In this document: piece by piece, positions 17,425-25,242 of the stretch
How positions within the stretch are numbered: position 1 is the stretch's first letter
How the letters are laid out: each line of letters begins with the position of its first letter
NCBI GenBank assembly: GCA_029860565.1
Contig: JAOUAY010000001.1
Span: 1 to 63,724, forward strand
Direction of reading: 5' to 3'
From: Candidatus Nitrosopumilus sp.
Lineage (GTDB): Archaea; Thermoproteota; Nitrososphaeria; Nitrososphaerales; Nitrosopumilaceae
DNA: 63,724 bases
Position numbers and translations under genes: made by a program
Notes under the pieces: generated by a model
What the model was told of the DNA's origin: nothing
What the model saw: only the letters and a program-made list of their open reading frames with translations
Database searches by the model: none

Positions 17425-17862
17425 ATGACTCAGGCTTGTTTCTTATGTCACAGGGAGATTGGAAATACGACTTTAATCTTCAAAAATTCGGACCTGAGAG
17501 TTAACGACCTAATAATTCCACCCCAAATGACTGATGACGATGTATTATGTGTACATTGTTTTGATCTGAGCGTAAAAAATCCAGCTATTAATGTAAGCAA
17601 AGGTAGGATCAATACACTAGTAAATATTTTAGAACAAGAAATGATTCATGATGCTGTTGATCTGGACAATCTTTTAGAAAACCTTGAACAAGAAATGAAT
17701 GGATGGGGACTATCTGAACCCGTCAAGACTTTCTATTTAGTACAAGTTATGGATATTATTGAAATAGCTTTAACTGATCAATCAAGTAAATTATCATCCT
17801 TTAATGAAATTAGAAAACTATTATTGGATAACTTTGACGCATCTTATGAATCTAAAAATTAA
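17425..17862 (+). CDS. Hypothetical protein with N-terminal zinc-binding cysteines
   Basis: 145 residues. Two CxxC pairs frame the first ~45 residues (QACFLCHREIG and VLCVHCFDLSV), a treble-clef or zinc-ribbon-like site. The remaining ~100 residues are acidic helices (ILEQEMIHDAVDLDNLLENL and VQVMDIIEIALTDQ). It lies 34 nt upstream of the second kinase gene on the same strand, so a part in that signalling pathway is plausible. Family not recognised. Confidence 0.65.
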   Translation: MTQACFLCHREIGNTTLIFKNSDLRVNDLIIPPQMTDDDVLCVHCFDLSVKNPAINVSKGRINTLVNILEQEMIHDAVDLDNLLENLEQEMNGWGLSEPVKTFYLVQVMDIIEIALTDQSSKLSSFNEIRKLLLDNFDASYESKN

Positions 17863-17896
17863 GATTACTTAAAAGAAAAAACTACTTAATAAAAAC

Positions 17897-19012
17897 ATGA
17901 GGATACGCCCTAAACTAGTTCTCACATTTTCTGCAATTTTCATCTTAGCATTTTCTTCTTCATCTTATGCAGCTCATATCACAATACAATCATCTCTTCT
18001 TGATTCTGGCATATCAGAAGAACAGTCCACATCGATCTTAGAAGAAATTGGGACTTCAATTGGAATTGTATCTGCTATCATTGGAATTATTGCCGTATGT
18101 GTGGTATTTTGGGTTTCAGCTAGAATTGCTAACCCCATATCCACCCTGTCTGAAAAATTAAAGTCTCAAGAGATAGGTAAAAAACTCAGGAATATCGAAA
18201 TTAAAAGAGAGTCGATTGATAAGGATGATGAAATCAACGAAGTCATTTACACAATCAACTCTATGATAAATCGACTCAATGATTTAGAGGAAAAAAAAGA
18301 TGTCTTTCTTTCAATGGTTACTCATGAATTAAAAACTCCTGCCTCCACCATAGTCGGATTCTCAAAGGTTCTTCTAAACTCTAAAATGGCAGGTGAATTA
18401 AATCCTGAACAAAAAAAATCTATTGAAACAATGAAAAGAAATGCGACTAGATTAGAAGATTTGATTGGGGACTTGCTTGATTCTAGAAAATTAGGTTTAT
18501 CCAAAATGAAATTTGCATATGCTAATGTGGATATTACAAAACTTGTTGAATACATATTACATAACAATAAAAACATTACAGATGAAAAAAACATAGAGTT
18601 TGTGAATTCAACGAAAGAAACAATCTTTGCAACCACTGATGAGTCAAGATTGGAACAAGTTTATAATAATTTAATTCGTAATGCTGTAGACTTTGTTCCC
18701 AAAGAAGGAGGGAAAATTGAAATCGGAGTAAAAGGAGATGATAACAAAATTATTTGTTATGTTAAGGATAACGGTATTGGTATTAGTAAAGAAAAACAAA
18801 AAGAACTTTTTAATCAATTCTATCAAGTTGACAGCTCGCTTCAAAGAAAACATGGAGGAACTGGTTTAGGATTATACATATCCAAAGGGATTATAGAGGC
18901 ATTAGGGGGTAAAATATGGGTCGAAAGCGAACTGGGTAAAGGTGCTTCTATTTATTTTAGTATTCCCAAGATTAAAGAAGAAAGGAGTAACAATGAAAAT
19001 ATTGGAAATTGA
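17897..19012 (+). CDS. Membrane sensor histidine kinase (pair 2)
   Basis: 371 residues. Helix 1 (7-25) looks like an uncleaved or cleavable signal (FSSSSYAAH), helix 2 is at 55-74, with only ~30 residues outside the membrane, so the extracellular sensor is minimal. HAMP region 75-130, then HisKA with H143 in MVTHELKTPAST, and HATPase with N box NLIRNAV, G1 VKDNGIGIS and G2 GGTGLGLYIS. Its C-terminal half closely resembles the kinase at 12426-14405 (shared IIEALGGKIWVESE and the ending NENIGN). It overlaps the downstream receiver by 20 nt. Confidence 0.92.
   Translation: MRIRPKLVLTFSAIFILAFSSSSYAAHITIQSSLLDSGISEEQSTSILEEIGTSIGIVSAIIGIIAVCVVFWVSARIANPISTLSEKLKSQEIGKKLRNIEIKRESIDKDDEINEVIYTINSMINRLNDLEEKKDVFLSMVTHELKTPASTIVGFSKVLLNSKMAGELNPEQKKSIETMKRNATRLEDLIGDLLDSRKLGLSKMKFAYANVDITKLVEYILHNNKNITDEKNIEFVNSTKETIFATTDESRLEQVYNNLIRNAVDFVPKEGGKIEIGVKGDDNKIICYVKDNGIGISKEKQKELFNQFYQVDSSLQRKHGGTGLGLYISKGIIEALGGKIWVESELGKGASIYFSIPKIKEERSNNENIGN
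18981..18987 (+). promoter_or_regulatory. Ribosome binding site of receiver 2 inside the kinase gene
   Basis: AAAGGAG ends 5 nt before ATG 18993. It supports the internal start at 18993 rather than the longer open frame from 18942. Confidence 0.65.
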
Positions 19013-19361
19013 TGATAATCAGGATTTGCTTGACCTTTGTGAGGTTGTATTGAGTGCAGAAGAGCACGAGTATACTGGTATAAACGAACCTCTAGACGGA
19101 CTAGAGAAGATTAGAAATGAAAAATACGACATGTCCCTTCTGGATTTATCCATGCCAGATCTTAGTGGTGTAGATATCATTGATACTCTTGTAAAGGATG
19201 GATTGATAAATAAACAAAAGATAGTAGTATTTACTGCCTCATCAGCTACTGAAAGTGAGTATAGCCCGCTTTTGGAAAAAGAGGAACATTTTATTCTAAA
19301 AAAATCTCTTGATGTAGATGCTTTAGTGGAGCACGTCCACAAAATAGAATCTGAAGGATAA
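18993..19361 (+). CDS. Stand-alone response-regulator receiver (pair 2)
   Basis: 122 residues starting MKILEIDDNQDLLDLCEVVL. The phosphoacceptor Asp (MSLLDLSMPDLSG), conserved Thr/Ser (VVFTASS) and Lys (ILKKSLD) are present. There is no output domain, as in the paralogue at 12071-12445. The start codon lies 20 nt inside the kinase gene, preceded by a good AAAGGAG site. It is followed after 6 nt by a membrane-protein gene, a candidate partner. Substitutions are concentrated in the C-terminal half (YSPLLEKEEHF against KILLEKGVHS), where a receiver meets its partner, suggesting different targets. Confidence 0.9.
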   Translation: MKILEIDDNQDLLDLCEVVLSAEEHEYTGINEPLDGLEKIRNEKYDMSLLDLSMPDLSGVDIIDTLVKDGLINKQKIVVFTASSATESEYSPLLEKEEHFILKKSLDVDALVEHVHKIESEG

Positions 19362-19367
19362 GATTTG

Positions 19368-20087
19368 ATGTCCGAAAAAACAGATATTATAAAACTTTAT
19401 CTTCATTTTATCAATTTAAAAAAGATCTACATAGGTTCAATTGTTTTATTTTCTGTATTTGTTTTTAGTACCACATTTGTTCATACAGCATTTGGGGCAA
19501 CAGCTATTGAAGGATGTGGATTATGGGATGTTAGCGCAGAATGTGATCTCTCTGGCTGGATGAAATTATTTATGGGTGACATCGCGGTAGGTGCTATCTT
19601 AGCTATATTTCTTCATATTTTAGCTCATCGTAGTAATGAATCCCTGAAAGAAAACGGTGAACAAATACAAAAAATTCTTCAAGGCCAAGAAACCACGAGA
19701 AAAGCACGTAGAGATTACGCGGTTCAAAATTTGAAAAACCATTTAACTACTTTACTTTTTGTTTTAGGAATTATTAACAGATTGACAATGAATTACAATA
19801 CTGCTACTGATCAAAAAAGTGTGATTTATAGTAAAATTAAAGGAGAGGAAGAAAGGATGGCACGCATAATACAAAATGCACGAAACACTACAGTTTATTC
19901 AAGTGATACTCTTGATCCGACCCTAGTAAATCAAATAGATGGAGTTTGCACATTTGTCAGTGGATTAGGAATAACAGAAAAAGAGGGTAAACTAGAATTT
20001 GCCAAATATGATAAATCTAGACGAAAACTAGATGAGATTACAAAAAAACTTTCAGCAATTTCCCAATCAACACCTGTATTCAAATAA
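19368..20087 (+). CDS. Membrane protein with cytosolic coiled coil
   Basis: 239 residues from ATG 19368. The N-terminus has a hydrophobic segment (about 20-42) ending in a signal-like VHTAFGA, then a short outer loop with two cysteines (EGCGLWDVSAECDLSG), a second helix (about 66-85, GDIAVGAILAIFLHILA), and a long cytosolic helical part (HRSNESLKENGEQIQKILQG onward) with a hydrophobic patch near 120-135. The layout resembles a small transducer. It is 6 nt after the receiver gene, so it probably belongs to the same pathway. No enzymatic motif seen. Confidence 0.7.
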   Translation: MSEKTDIIKLYLHFINLKKIYIGSIVLFSVFVFSTTFVHTAFGATAIEGCGLWDVSAECDLSGWMKLFMGDIAVGAILAIFLHILAHRSNESLKENGEQIQKILQGQETTRKARRDYAVQNLKNHLTTLLFVLGIINRLTMNYNTATDQKSVIYSKIKGEEERMARIIQNARNTTVYSSDTLDPTLVNQIDGVCTFVSGLGITEKEGKLEFAKYDKSRRKLDEITKKLSAISQSTPVFK

Positions 20088-20092
20088 ATTTT

Positions 20093-20572
20093 TTACATTT
20101 CTATCATTGTTAGAATGATACTAGGAACTAAGGGTTCACCCGGTGGTTGAATTGCTTCAATTCCGATGCCTTCCCCAGTTGCTTCAACTGACATCATAAA
20201 ATTTAATGTATCTCCTTCGTTAAGACGAGTAAGGACCTGTAAAACAATGACATCTTTTTGATGATTTTCTTTGAGTGTATATCGGACATTAGAATTTGGG
20301 AGATCTACATTGTTAACTCTTAACCAAAAGTCTATCCAACGAGGTTGGTCACCACTCACTTTGCCAATTTGTGGTCCCGCAATGATGAGATACATTCCAG
20401 TGCGTTTGATTTCGATATCTCCCTCAATAAAATCAATGGTATGTTCTCCTCCAAACATATCTTCTTGATCAGTTAATTTCACCTCTATAGGGTCAGTGGT
20501 ATCTGGTCTTTGCGTGTGACATGAAGAGAACTGACCATATGCTCTTCCAATAACCGCTTCGCCACTCAACAA
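20093..20572 (-). CDS. Possible jelly-roll (C1q/TNF-like) protein
   Basis: 159 residues with a TTG TTG start pair at 20572; no ATG is near. The strand-rich body has features of the C1q/TNF jelly-roll: an aromatic/Gly strand RTGMYLIIAGPQIG, then IDFWLRVNNVDLPNS, HQKDVIVLQVLTRLNEGDTL and a closing SIILTMIEM. Similar folds occur in phage and bacterial structural proteins and in trimeric receptors' ligands. No signal peptide is visible. It is convergent with the membrane-protein gene (5-nt gap). The fold call is by pattern only. Confidence 0.55.
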   Translation of the reverse strand: MLSGEAVIGRAYGQFSSCHTQRPDTTDPIEVKLTDQEDMFGGEHTIDFIEGDIEIKRTGMYLIIAGPQIGKVSGDQPRWIDFWLRVNNVDLPNSNVRYTLKENHQKDVIVLQVLTRLNEGDTLNFMMSVEATGEGIGIEAIQPPGEPLVPSIILTMIEM

Positions 20573-21063
20573 TCTTTTAGAAATTTGTGATCTATTAAAC
20601 TTTTAATTCCTTTATTATGCATTTAATAAATTTCTAATTTTAAATGGTTTACCTTAATTATTTTTAGAAGGGGGGTTCAAAATAAAATCAATCTTGGTAC
20701 ATTGTACTCAAGAATCAAACCTAATGTGCATTAAATGAATTATCTAATCCTTTACCTGAAATATCATTAGATAAATATTCAATGAAAATAAAATCCAATA
20801 CAATATCTCTTAATTATCTGAATTGAATAAAAAGTAAGAAATTGGAGAAAATACCATATCTACAATAAAGACATCTTCAAGCATAGGTACCTAATGTATG
20901 GAATTCAATCCCTGTATTAAGGAGTGAAATTCATGCTATCTATCTTTTTAATTTTGAACTAATAGTCAAGAATAAGATATTCTGTTTACAATCATTTACA
21001 ATCAATTAGTTTCTCAGACGTTAATTAGGAATTGTTAAATATTATAATTAACTTATTGTACCT
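20573..21063. other. AT-rich intergenic region
   Basis: About 490 nt with no open frame of coding quality on either strand and no recognisable repeat or RNA. It probably contains the promoters of the flanking divergent genes. Confidence 0.4.
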
Positions 21064-21162
21064 ATGAAAGAAAGTAAATGCGCATACTGCGAATCCATAT
21101 TTGAAAATAAAGAAGATCTATCAAAACATATAGATAAAATTCACAATAATAATTTGACGTAA
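21064..21162 (+). CDS. 32-aa C2H2 zinc-finger microprotein
   Basis: ATG 21064 to TAA 21160-21162. The whole chain is a classical single C2H2 finger: CAYC, then F at the canonical core position and L before the histidines, ending HIDKIH (C-x2-C-x12-H-x4-H). It is too short for most gene callers. A single finger seldom gives strong DNA specificity alone, so it may dimerise or bind protein or RNA. A second such microprotein is at 46654-46758. Confidence 0.65.
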   Translation: MKESKCAYCESIFENKEDLSKHIDKIHNNNLT

Positions 21163-21468
21163 TAAACCTTAAAAATGATTTTACGTATGAATTAAAATTT
21201 CCTATATAGTATTATTCAAAAATAAATTTCTTGAGTTGAAAAAAATTATGATGTATTTCAAGAATATTATCACGGAAGGTTTTGAATATGAAAAATCAAG
21301 TTATCTGGATTCTAAAAAACTAAGAATTATTCTAAATTAGAAATAGTTTGATGTGCTATACTTTACTTGTAAAAATAATCGTAAAATATATGTCAAACCA
21401 ATTCACTATGAAAGGTTATTTTGTAATTACCATCATTACTATATCTAATATTGTGAACAATATGCCAA
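21163..21468. other. AT-rich region upstream of hjc
   Basis: About 306 nt. It holds one doubtful 30-codon ATG frame (21248-21340, MMYFKNIITEGFEYEKSSYL) that I cannot support further. The region just before 21469 contains the short palindrome ATTGTGAACAAT at 21450-21461. Confidence 0.35.
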
Positions 21469-22044
21469 TTGAGAATAAAAGCAGAAACACTGACAATCAC
21501 AAAACAAAAAATCATTAAAAAAACCAAAACCAATAATAAAAAAGCTGCCAGAATACGACGACAAAGAGGATATCAGTGGGAAGATACCATAGTAAAAAGA
21601 TTCAACAGGGTAGAAAAATGGAAGGCATTTAGACTTGGTTCTCCCAGTATTGCATTACCTGATGTGTTGGCAGTAAATAATAAAGATAGTATAATATTTA
21701 CCATAGAGGCAAAATCTGGAACAAGTACATCACTTCCAGTTCCAGCAGATCAAATTGAAAGGTGCCTAACATGGATTAAAACATTTGATATTTACAAGAA
21801 AAAACATGTAATTTTGGCATTCAAATTTCTCTCAAAGAAAAGAATAGGGTTAGGAGAATATGAAAATAGAGAATTACATGAATTTTTTAAGATTTGGGAT
21901 GAATCACTAAAAATTACGGATTGTGTGTGTACTTATGAAGGTAGATTTTTTGCAAAAATAGATGGAACAAGAAAAGAACTTTTTCTCAAAGAATGTTCCA
22001 TGCCATTTAAGACTAAACAGAGAACTAGTGCCCAATTAAATTAA
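21469..22044 (+). CDS. hjc: Archaeal Holliday junction resolvase Hjc-like
   Basis: 191 residues from TTG 21469, the only start after an in-frame stop at 21454. The nuclease core has the archaeal Hjc pattern: RRQRGYQWEDTIVKRF (E38), an aspartate in LPDVLAV (D65) and the E-x-K motif FTIEAKSG (E80, K82), i.e. a PD-(D/E)XK site. The enzyme cuts four-way junctions during recombination. A Lys/Arg-rich N-terminal tail of ~30 residues and a ~60-residue C-terminal extension make it longer than the usual ~130-140 residues. The next gene begins 33 nt downstream on the same strand. Confidence 0.82.
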   Translation: MRIKAETLTITKQKIIKKTKTNNKKAARIRRQRGYQWEDTIVKRFNRVEKWKAFRLGSPSIALPDVLAVNNKDSIIFTIEAKSGTSTSLPVPADQIERCLTWIKTFDIYKKKHVILAFKFLSKKRIGLGEYENRELHEFFKIWDESLKITDCVCTYEGRFFAKIDGTRKELFLKECSMPFKTKQRTSAQLN

Positions 22045-22077
22045 ATTTTCAAATCCTTTTTAAGGCTAAGATGCATA

Positions 22078-22536
22078 ATGTCAATAATGCCTGAAGAGAA
22101 CATAGAGATTAAATCAACTAAAAAAAATACAGACTCGTTGTTAGAGACAGTTTCAGATGCAGAAGTTAATTCAAGAATTAGTTTTGAAGAATTTACGGAT
22201 GAAAGAGCGCTTATCAGTCATGATGCTTTTGGGAAAAAACAAATGAAAATCAAAGTATTAGAAGTATCAGATGAAAATCCCGTATTGAAATGGAAATTTG
22301 GAGATCGTGTAAAAGTTACAAAAATTCTTGTCACAGTTAAACATCTTACAACACAGCAAGTTGAAGAAGCTGAGTTCGACATAGAATCAATTGAACGAGA
22401 ATTGGCTGAAAAAAGACATTATTCTTCAACAAACAGATGGATTCCTGCTGAGGATATAAAAAATGGATATGTCGTAGGTTCAAAACATACTAGATTAATC
22501 AGTGATGCTTCAGCACTAGATTACATAATATTTTAA
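22078..22536 (+). CDS. Hypothetical protein, 152 aa
   Basis: Starts MSIMPEENIEIKSTKKNT. A second ATG at codon 4 is equally good. The C-terminal ~100 residues form a beta-rich domain (KQMKIKVLEVSDENPVLKWK, then FGDRVKVTKILVTVKHLTTQ). It ends with a hydrophobic stretch ASALDYIIF. It follows hjc closely on the same strand and may be co-transcribed. Family unknown. Confidence 0.65.
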   Translation: MSIMPEENIEIKSTKKNTDSLLETVSDAEVNSRISFEEFTDERALISHDAFGKKQMKIKVLEVSDENPVLKWKFGDRVKVTKILVTVKHLTTQQVEEAEFDIESIERELAEKRHYSSTNRWIPAEDIKNGYVVGSKHTRLISDASALDYIIF

Positions 22537-22606
22537 ACATAAATTATATTCAACATCATTATTTTGACCTAAAAAACATTATAAACAAAAGAATTTGAAA
22601 TCGTGT

Positions 22607-22918
22607 ATGAGTTCAAAAGAATTTGACGTGAATGGTACTGATTACAAAATAGTGATAACAGAGCAAGTAATTGCCCATGTCAATAATCTCAAGGAACTCT
22701 ATAATGCAGCATATGAAGATCCTGAAAGTTTTGAGGATGTTAGTTCTGAAATATCCGATACAATTAAAGAAATTGCAAGTACTGTAGAGCCAGATGCAGA
22801 AGATAGTGATTTAGACGGTATTATTCAAGTGATCATCAAAACAGTAGATGCCAAGGCTGATGAAATCAAAAAAGAATTGGAAGGAAGACCTGCAAAAAAA
22901 ATAAAATCTAAAAAATAG
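22607..22918 (+). CDS. Acidic helical protein, 103 aa
   Basis: ATG 22607 chosen over a TTG at 22595. The protein starts MSSKEFDVNGTDYKIVITEQ and is strongly acidic in the middle (EDPESFEDVSSEISDTIKEI) with a basic tail (RPAKKIKSKK). The acid/base polarity resembles small nucleic-acid or chaperone-associated proteins, but no family is recognised. Confidence 0.6.
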   Translation: MSSKEFDVNGTDYKIVITEQVIAHVNNLKELYNAAYEDPESFEDVSSEISDTIKEIASTVEPDAEDSDLDGIIQVIIKTVDAKADEIKKELEGRPAKKIKSKK

Positions 22919-22987
22919 TTCCATTTTGACCTTAAACTCATAAAAAATCATGGGATAAATTATATTCTAATTGAAATAATCAATAAC

Positions 22988-23104
22988 ATGTCAAAAAGCT
23001 GTGAATGTGGTATTTGTGATCATCATAGTGAATCAGAATGTGTTCAAAAAGAATGCAAATGTTGTCTAAATTTCCACGAAAGATCAGGACCTAAACGAAA
23101 ATAG
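22988..23104 (+). CDS. 38-aa Cys-rich microprotein
   Basis: ATG 22988 to TAG 23102-23104. Seven cysteines and three histidines in 38 residues (CECGICDHH, then CVQKECKCCLNFH), followed by a basic tail ERSGPKRK. One or two metal ions could be bound. It faces another Cys-rich microprotein tail to tail (23119-23226), 14 nt away. Confidence 0.6.
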   Translation: MSKSCECGICDHHSESECVQKECKCCLNFHERSGPKRK

Positions 23105-23118
23105 TTATTTTTTAAAAA

Positions 23119-23226
23119 TTAACTATCATTCTCATAGCATCCACATTTCTTTGAGATATGTCTTGAGCATCCAAATAACCTATGATCTACACATCCACAT
23201 AATACACATTTTTTTCCATTAGTCAT
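23119..23226 (-). CDS. 35-aa Cys-rich microprotein
   Basis: Minus-strand ATG at 23226, stop at 23119-23121. Contains KKCVLCGCVDHRLFGCSRH and KKCGCYE: six Cys and two His. Its ATG overlaps the stop of the upstream 127-aa gene (ATGA), so the two are translated together. Metal binding is inferred from the ligand count. Confidence 0.6.
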   Translation of the reverse strand: MTNGKKCVLCGCVDHRLFGCSRHISKKCGCYENDS

Positions 23227-23606
23227 AACTTTTCAATTAAATCCCCTATACTCTCAATCATTTTCTTATCTTCTAATGCTTCGATAATTTTTAATCTCAT
23301 ATTTTTTACTCTATCAATATCATTAGAGTATAAAGGAGCCATGGTTTCAATTTCTTTCTCAAAAAAATAATTTTCTAAATATTGACTAAATTTTGATTGT
23401 AATATTTTAAAATCATTCAAAGGAATTTTTTTTTGATCAATATTGTTTGTTACAACTTTGATGAATCCATTAATTTTTAGCATTTCTTTGTTAATATTAT
23501 CAAGATCTCCAGGTTTATCCTGAATTCTTTTAAGAATATTGTAAGAATCAAGTGTTTGAGAAAGTATTTTTTTTAGATACTCATTATATGAAATCATAAT
23601 TACCAT
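23223..23606 (-). CDS. Helical hypothetical protein, 127 aa
   Basis: Starts MVIMISYNEYLKKILSQTLD; the second Met (23597) is an alternative start. All-helical and charged (ILKRIQDKPGDLDNINKEML, ending IESIGDLIEKL). No membrane segment or known motif. Its stop overlaps the ATG of the Cys-rich microprotein by the ATGA arrangement, so both are one operon. Confidence 0.6.
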   Translation of the reverse strand: MVIMISYNEYLKKILSQTLDSYNILKRIQDKPGDLDNINKEMLKINGFIKVVTNNIDQKKIPLNDFKILQSKFSQYLENYFFEKEIETMAPLYSNDIDRVKNMRLKIIEALEDKKMIESIGDLIEKL

Positions 23607-23754
23607 TATGATACATCTAATCTAAAGGTTAAGAAAAAATACCAAAATTAGATTAATTAAAGAAATTTTAATTTTTTTAAGATTTAAAAAACGACTTAAC
23701 ATGTATGAAATTTACACATTTGCTTTAAATTATCATTGATTATTTGTAATTACG

Positions 23755-25092
23755 ATGCAAGGTGATGCCTATCTCAAGTGTATTAACCCACAATGTGGTT
23801 TAAAATATTCAATTGAGAGTCCAAATGTACAATGTGAAAAAGGCCACATGCTAGATGTAAAATACAAAAACAAACCATCAGTTAATCTAAAAGAAATTTT
23901 TTACAAAAGACGAAATTCCGAAGGAAGTATTTTCAATGAAAGTGGAGTTTGGAGATTTCGTGAATTATTAAATTTTTGTCAGATTGATACTGAAAACATT
24001 GAAGAATGTTCAAGATATTTAGTATCACTTGATGGGGCAGAGGGAAGACAATCAAAACCATACCGTATGTCAAAAGCTGCAGAATTCATCAATATTTCAA
24101 ATGACAATTTATGGTTACAGCCTGAAGGATATAATCCAAGTGGCTCATTCAAAGATAACGGAATGGCAACAGCTGTAACTCATGCAAAAATGATAGGGGC
24201 AAAAAAAATTGTTTGTGCATCAACTGGTAACACATCAGCGTCGGCTGGAATGTTTGCAGCAAATGAGGGGATTAATTGTGATGTGTATATTCCTGCAGGA
24301 CAAATAGCACCTGGAAAACTAAGTCAAGCATATCAATTTGGGGCTCAAATTGTAGAAGTGGATGGAAATTTTGATGATGCGTTAAAAGAATCACTGGATG
24401 ATGCAAAAAATCATGATGGTTATACGGTGAACTCTATCAACCCATTTAGGATAGAAGGACAAAAAACAATTCCTTTTAGAGCATTAGAATATCTAAATTG
24501 GGAATCTCCAGATTGGATTATTTATCCAGGAGGAGCATTGGGAAATACATCAAGTTGCGGTAAAGCATTAATGGAATTATATGAATGGGGATGGATTAAA
24601 AAAATTCCAAGAATTGCAGTAATTAATTCTGAAGGTGCAAGTACATTATCTGATTTGTATAATGGGAAATTTGAAGGCGAAAAACTTAGATGGAATAAAG
24701 GAAATCCTAACACAGAATTAATTTCCAGGTACTATGATCATTTAGATAAAGAAGGATTAAAGCCAAAAACTAAAGCAACTGCAATTCAAATTGGTAGACC
24801 TGCAAATATATTGAAAGGTTTACGTGCACTAGAATTTACAAATGGTGTTGTAACGACAGTTTCAGATTCTGAAATGTTGGATGGAATGTCAGTTGTTGGC
24901 CTTAATGGATTTGATTGTGAGATGGCATCAGGTGCATCAGTTGTAGGAATAAAGAAGTTAATCAGTGAAGAGATCATAAAAAAAGATGACGTTGTCATTG
25001 GAATTCTCACAGGTAGACAAAAAGATGCAATGCTACCAGTAGATTATCACAATAATCCTGAAAATAAATTTGCAATTCCACCAAAAAATTAG
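23755..25092 (+). CDS. thrC: Threonine synthase
   Basis: 445 residues. It converts O-phosphohomoserine to threonine with PLP. An N-terminal zinc-ribbon-like segment (Cys9, Cys14, Cys27, His31) precedes the fold type II PLP domain with the lysine K133 in NPSGSFKDNGMA, the ASTGNTSASAG loop and GGALGNTSSCGKAL. The sequence SINPFRIEGQKT is family-typical. Together with the threonine dehydratase at 3328-4536 it links threonine to isoleucine precursors. The first stable start is ATG 23755. Confidence 0.93.
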   Translation: MQGDAYLKCINPQCGLKYSIESPNVQCEKGHMLDVKYKNKPSVNLKEIFYKRRNSEGSIFNESGVWRFRELLNFCQIDTENIEECSRYLVSLDGAEGRQSKPYRMSKAAEFINISNDNLWLQPEGYNPSGSFKDNGMATAVTHAKMIGAKKIVCASTGNTSASAGMFAANEGINCDVYIPAGQIAPGKLSQAYQFGAQIVEVDGNFDDALKESLDDAKNHDGYTVNSINPFRIEGQKTIPFRALEYLNWESPDWIIYPGGALGNTSSCGKALMELYEWGWIKKIPRIAVINSEGASTLSDLYNGKFEGEKLRWNKGNPNTELISRYYDHLDKEGLKPKTKATAIQIGRPANILKGLRALEFTNGVVTTVSDSEMLDGMSVVGLNGFDCEMASGASVVGIKKLISEEIIKKDDVVIGILTGRQKDAMLPVDYHNNPENKFAIPPKN

Positions 25093-25242
25093 CCTCGTCT
25101 TTTAGGTACAGATTATTAAGAATGTATATAGTCATCTCAAACCTTAAATCAATGTTTTAGCAAACAAGTACAACCAAAAGATGGTGCAAAAAAAATAAAT
25201 GAACAATAGACAAAGTTCTGAAAAAAATTCTGGGAGAACCCT

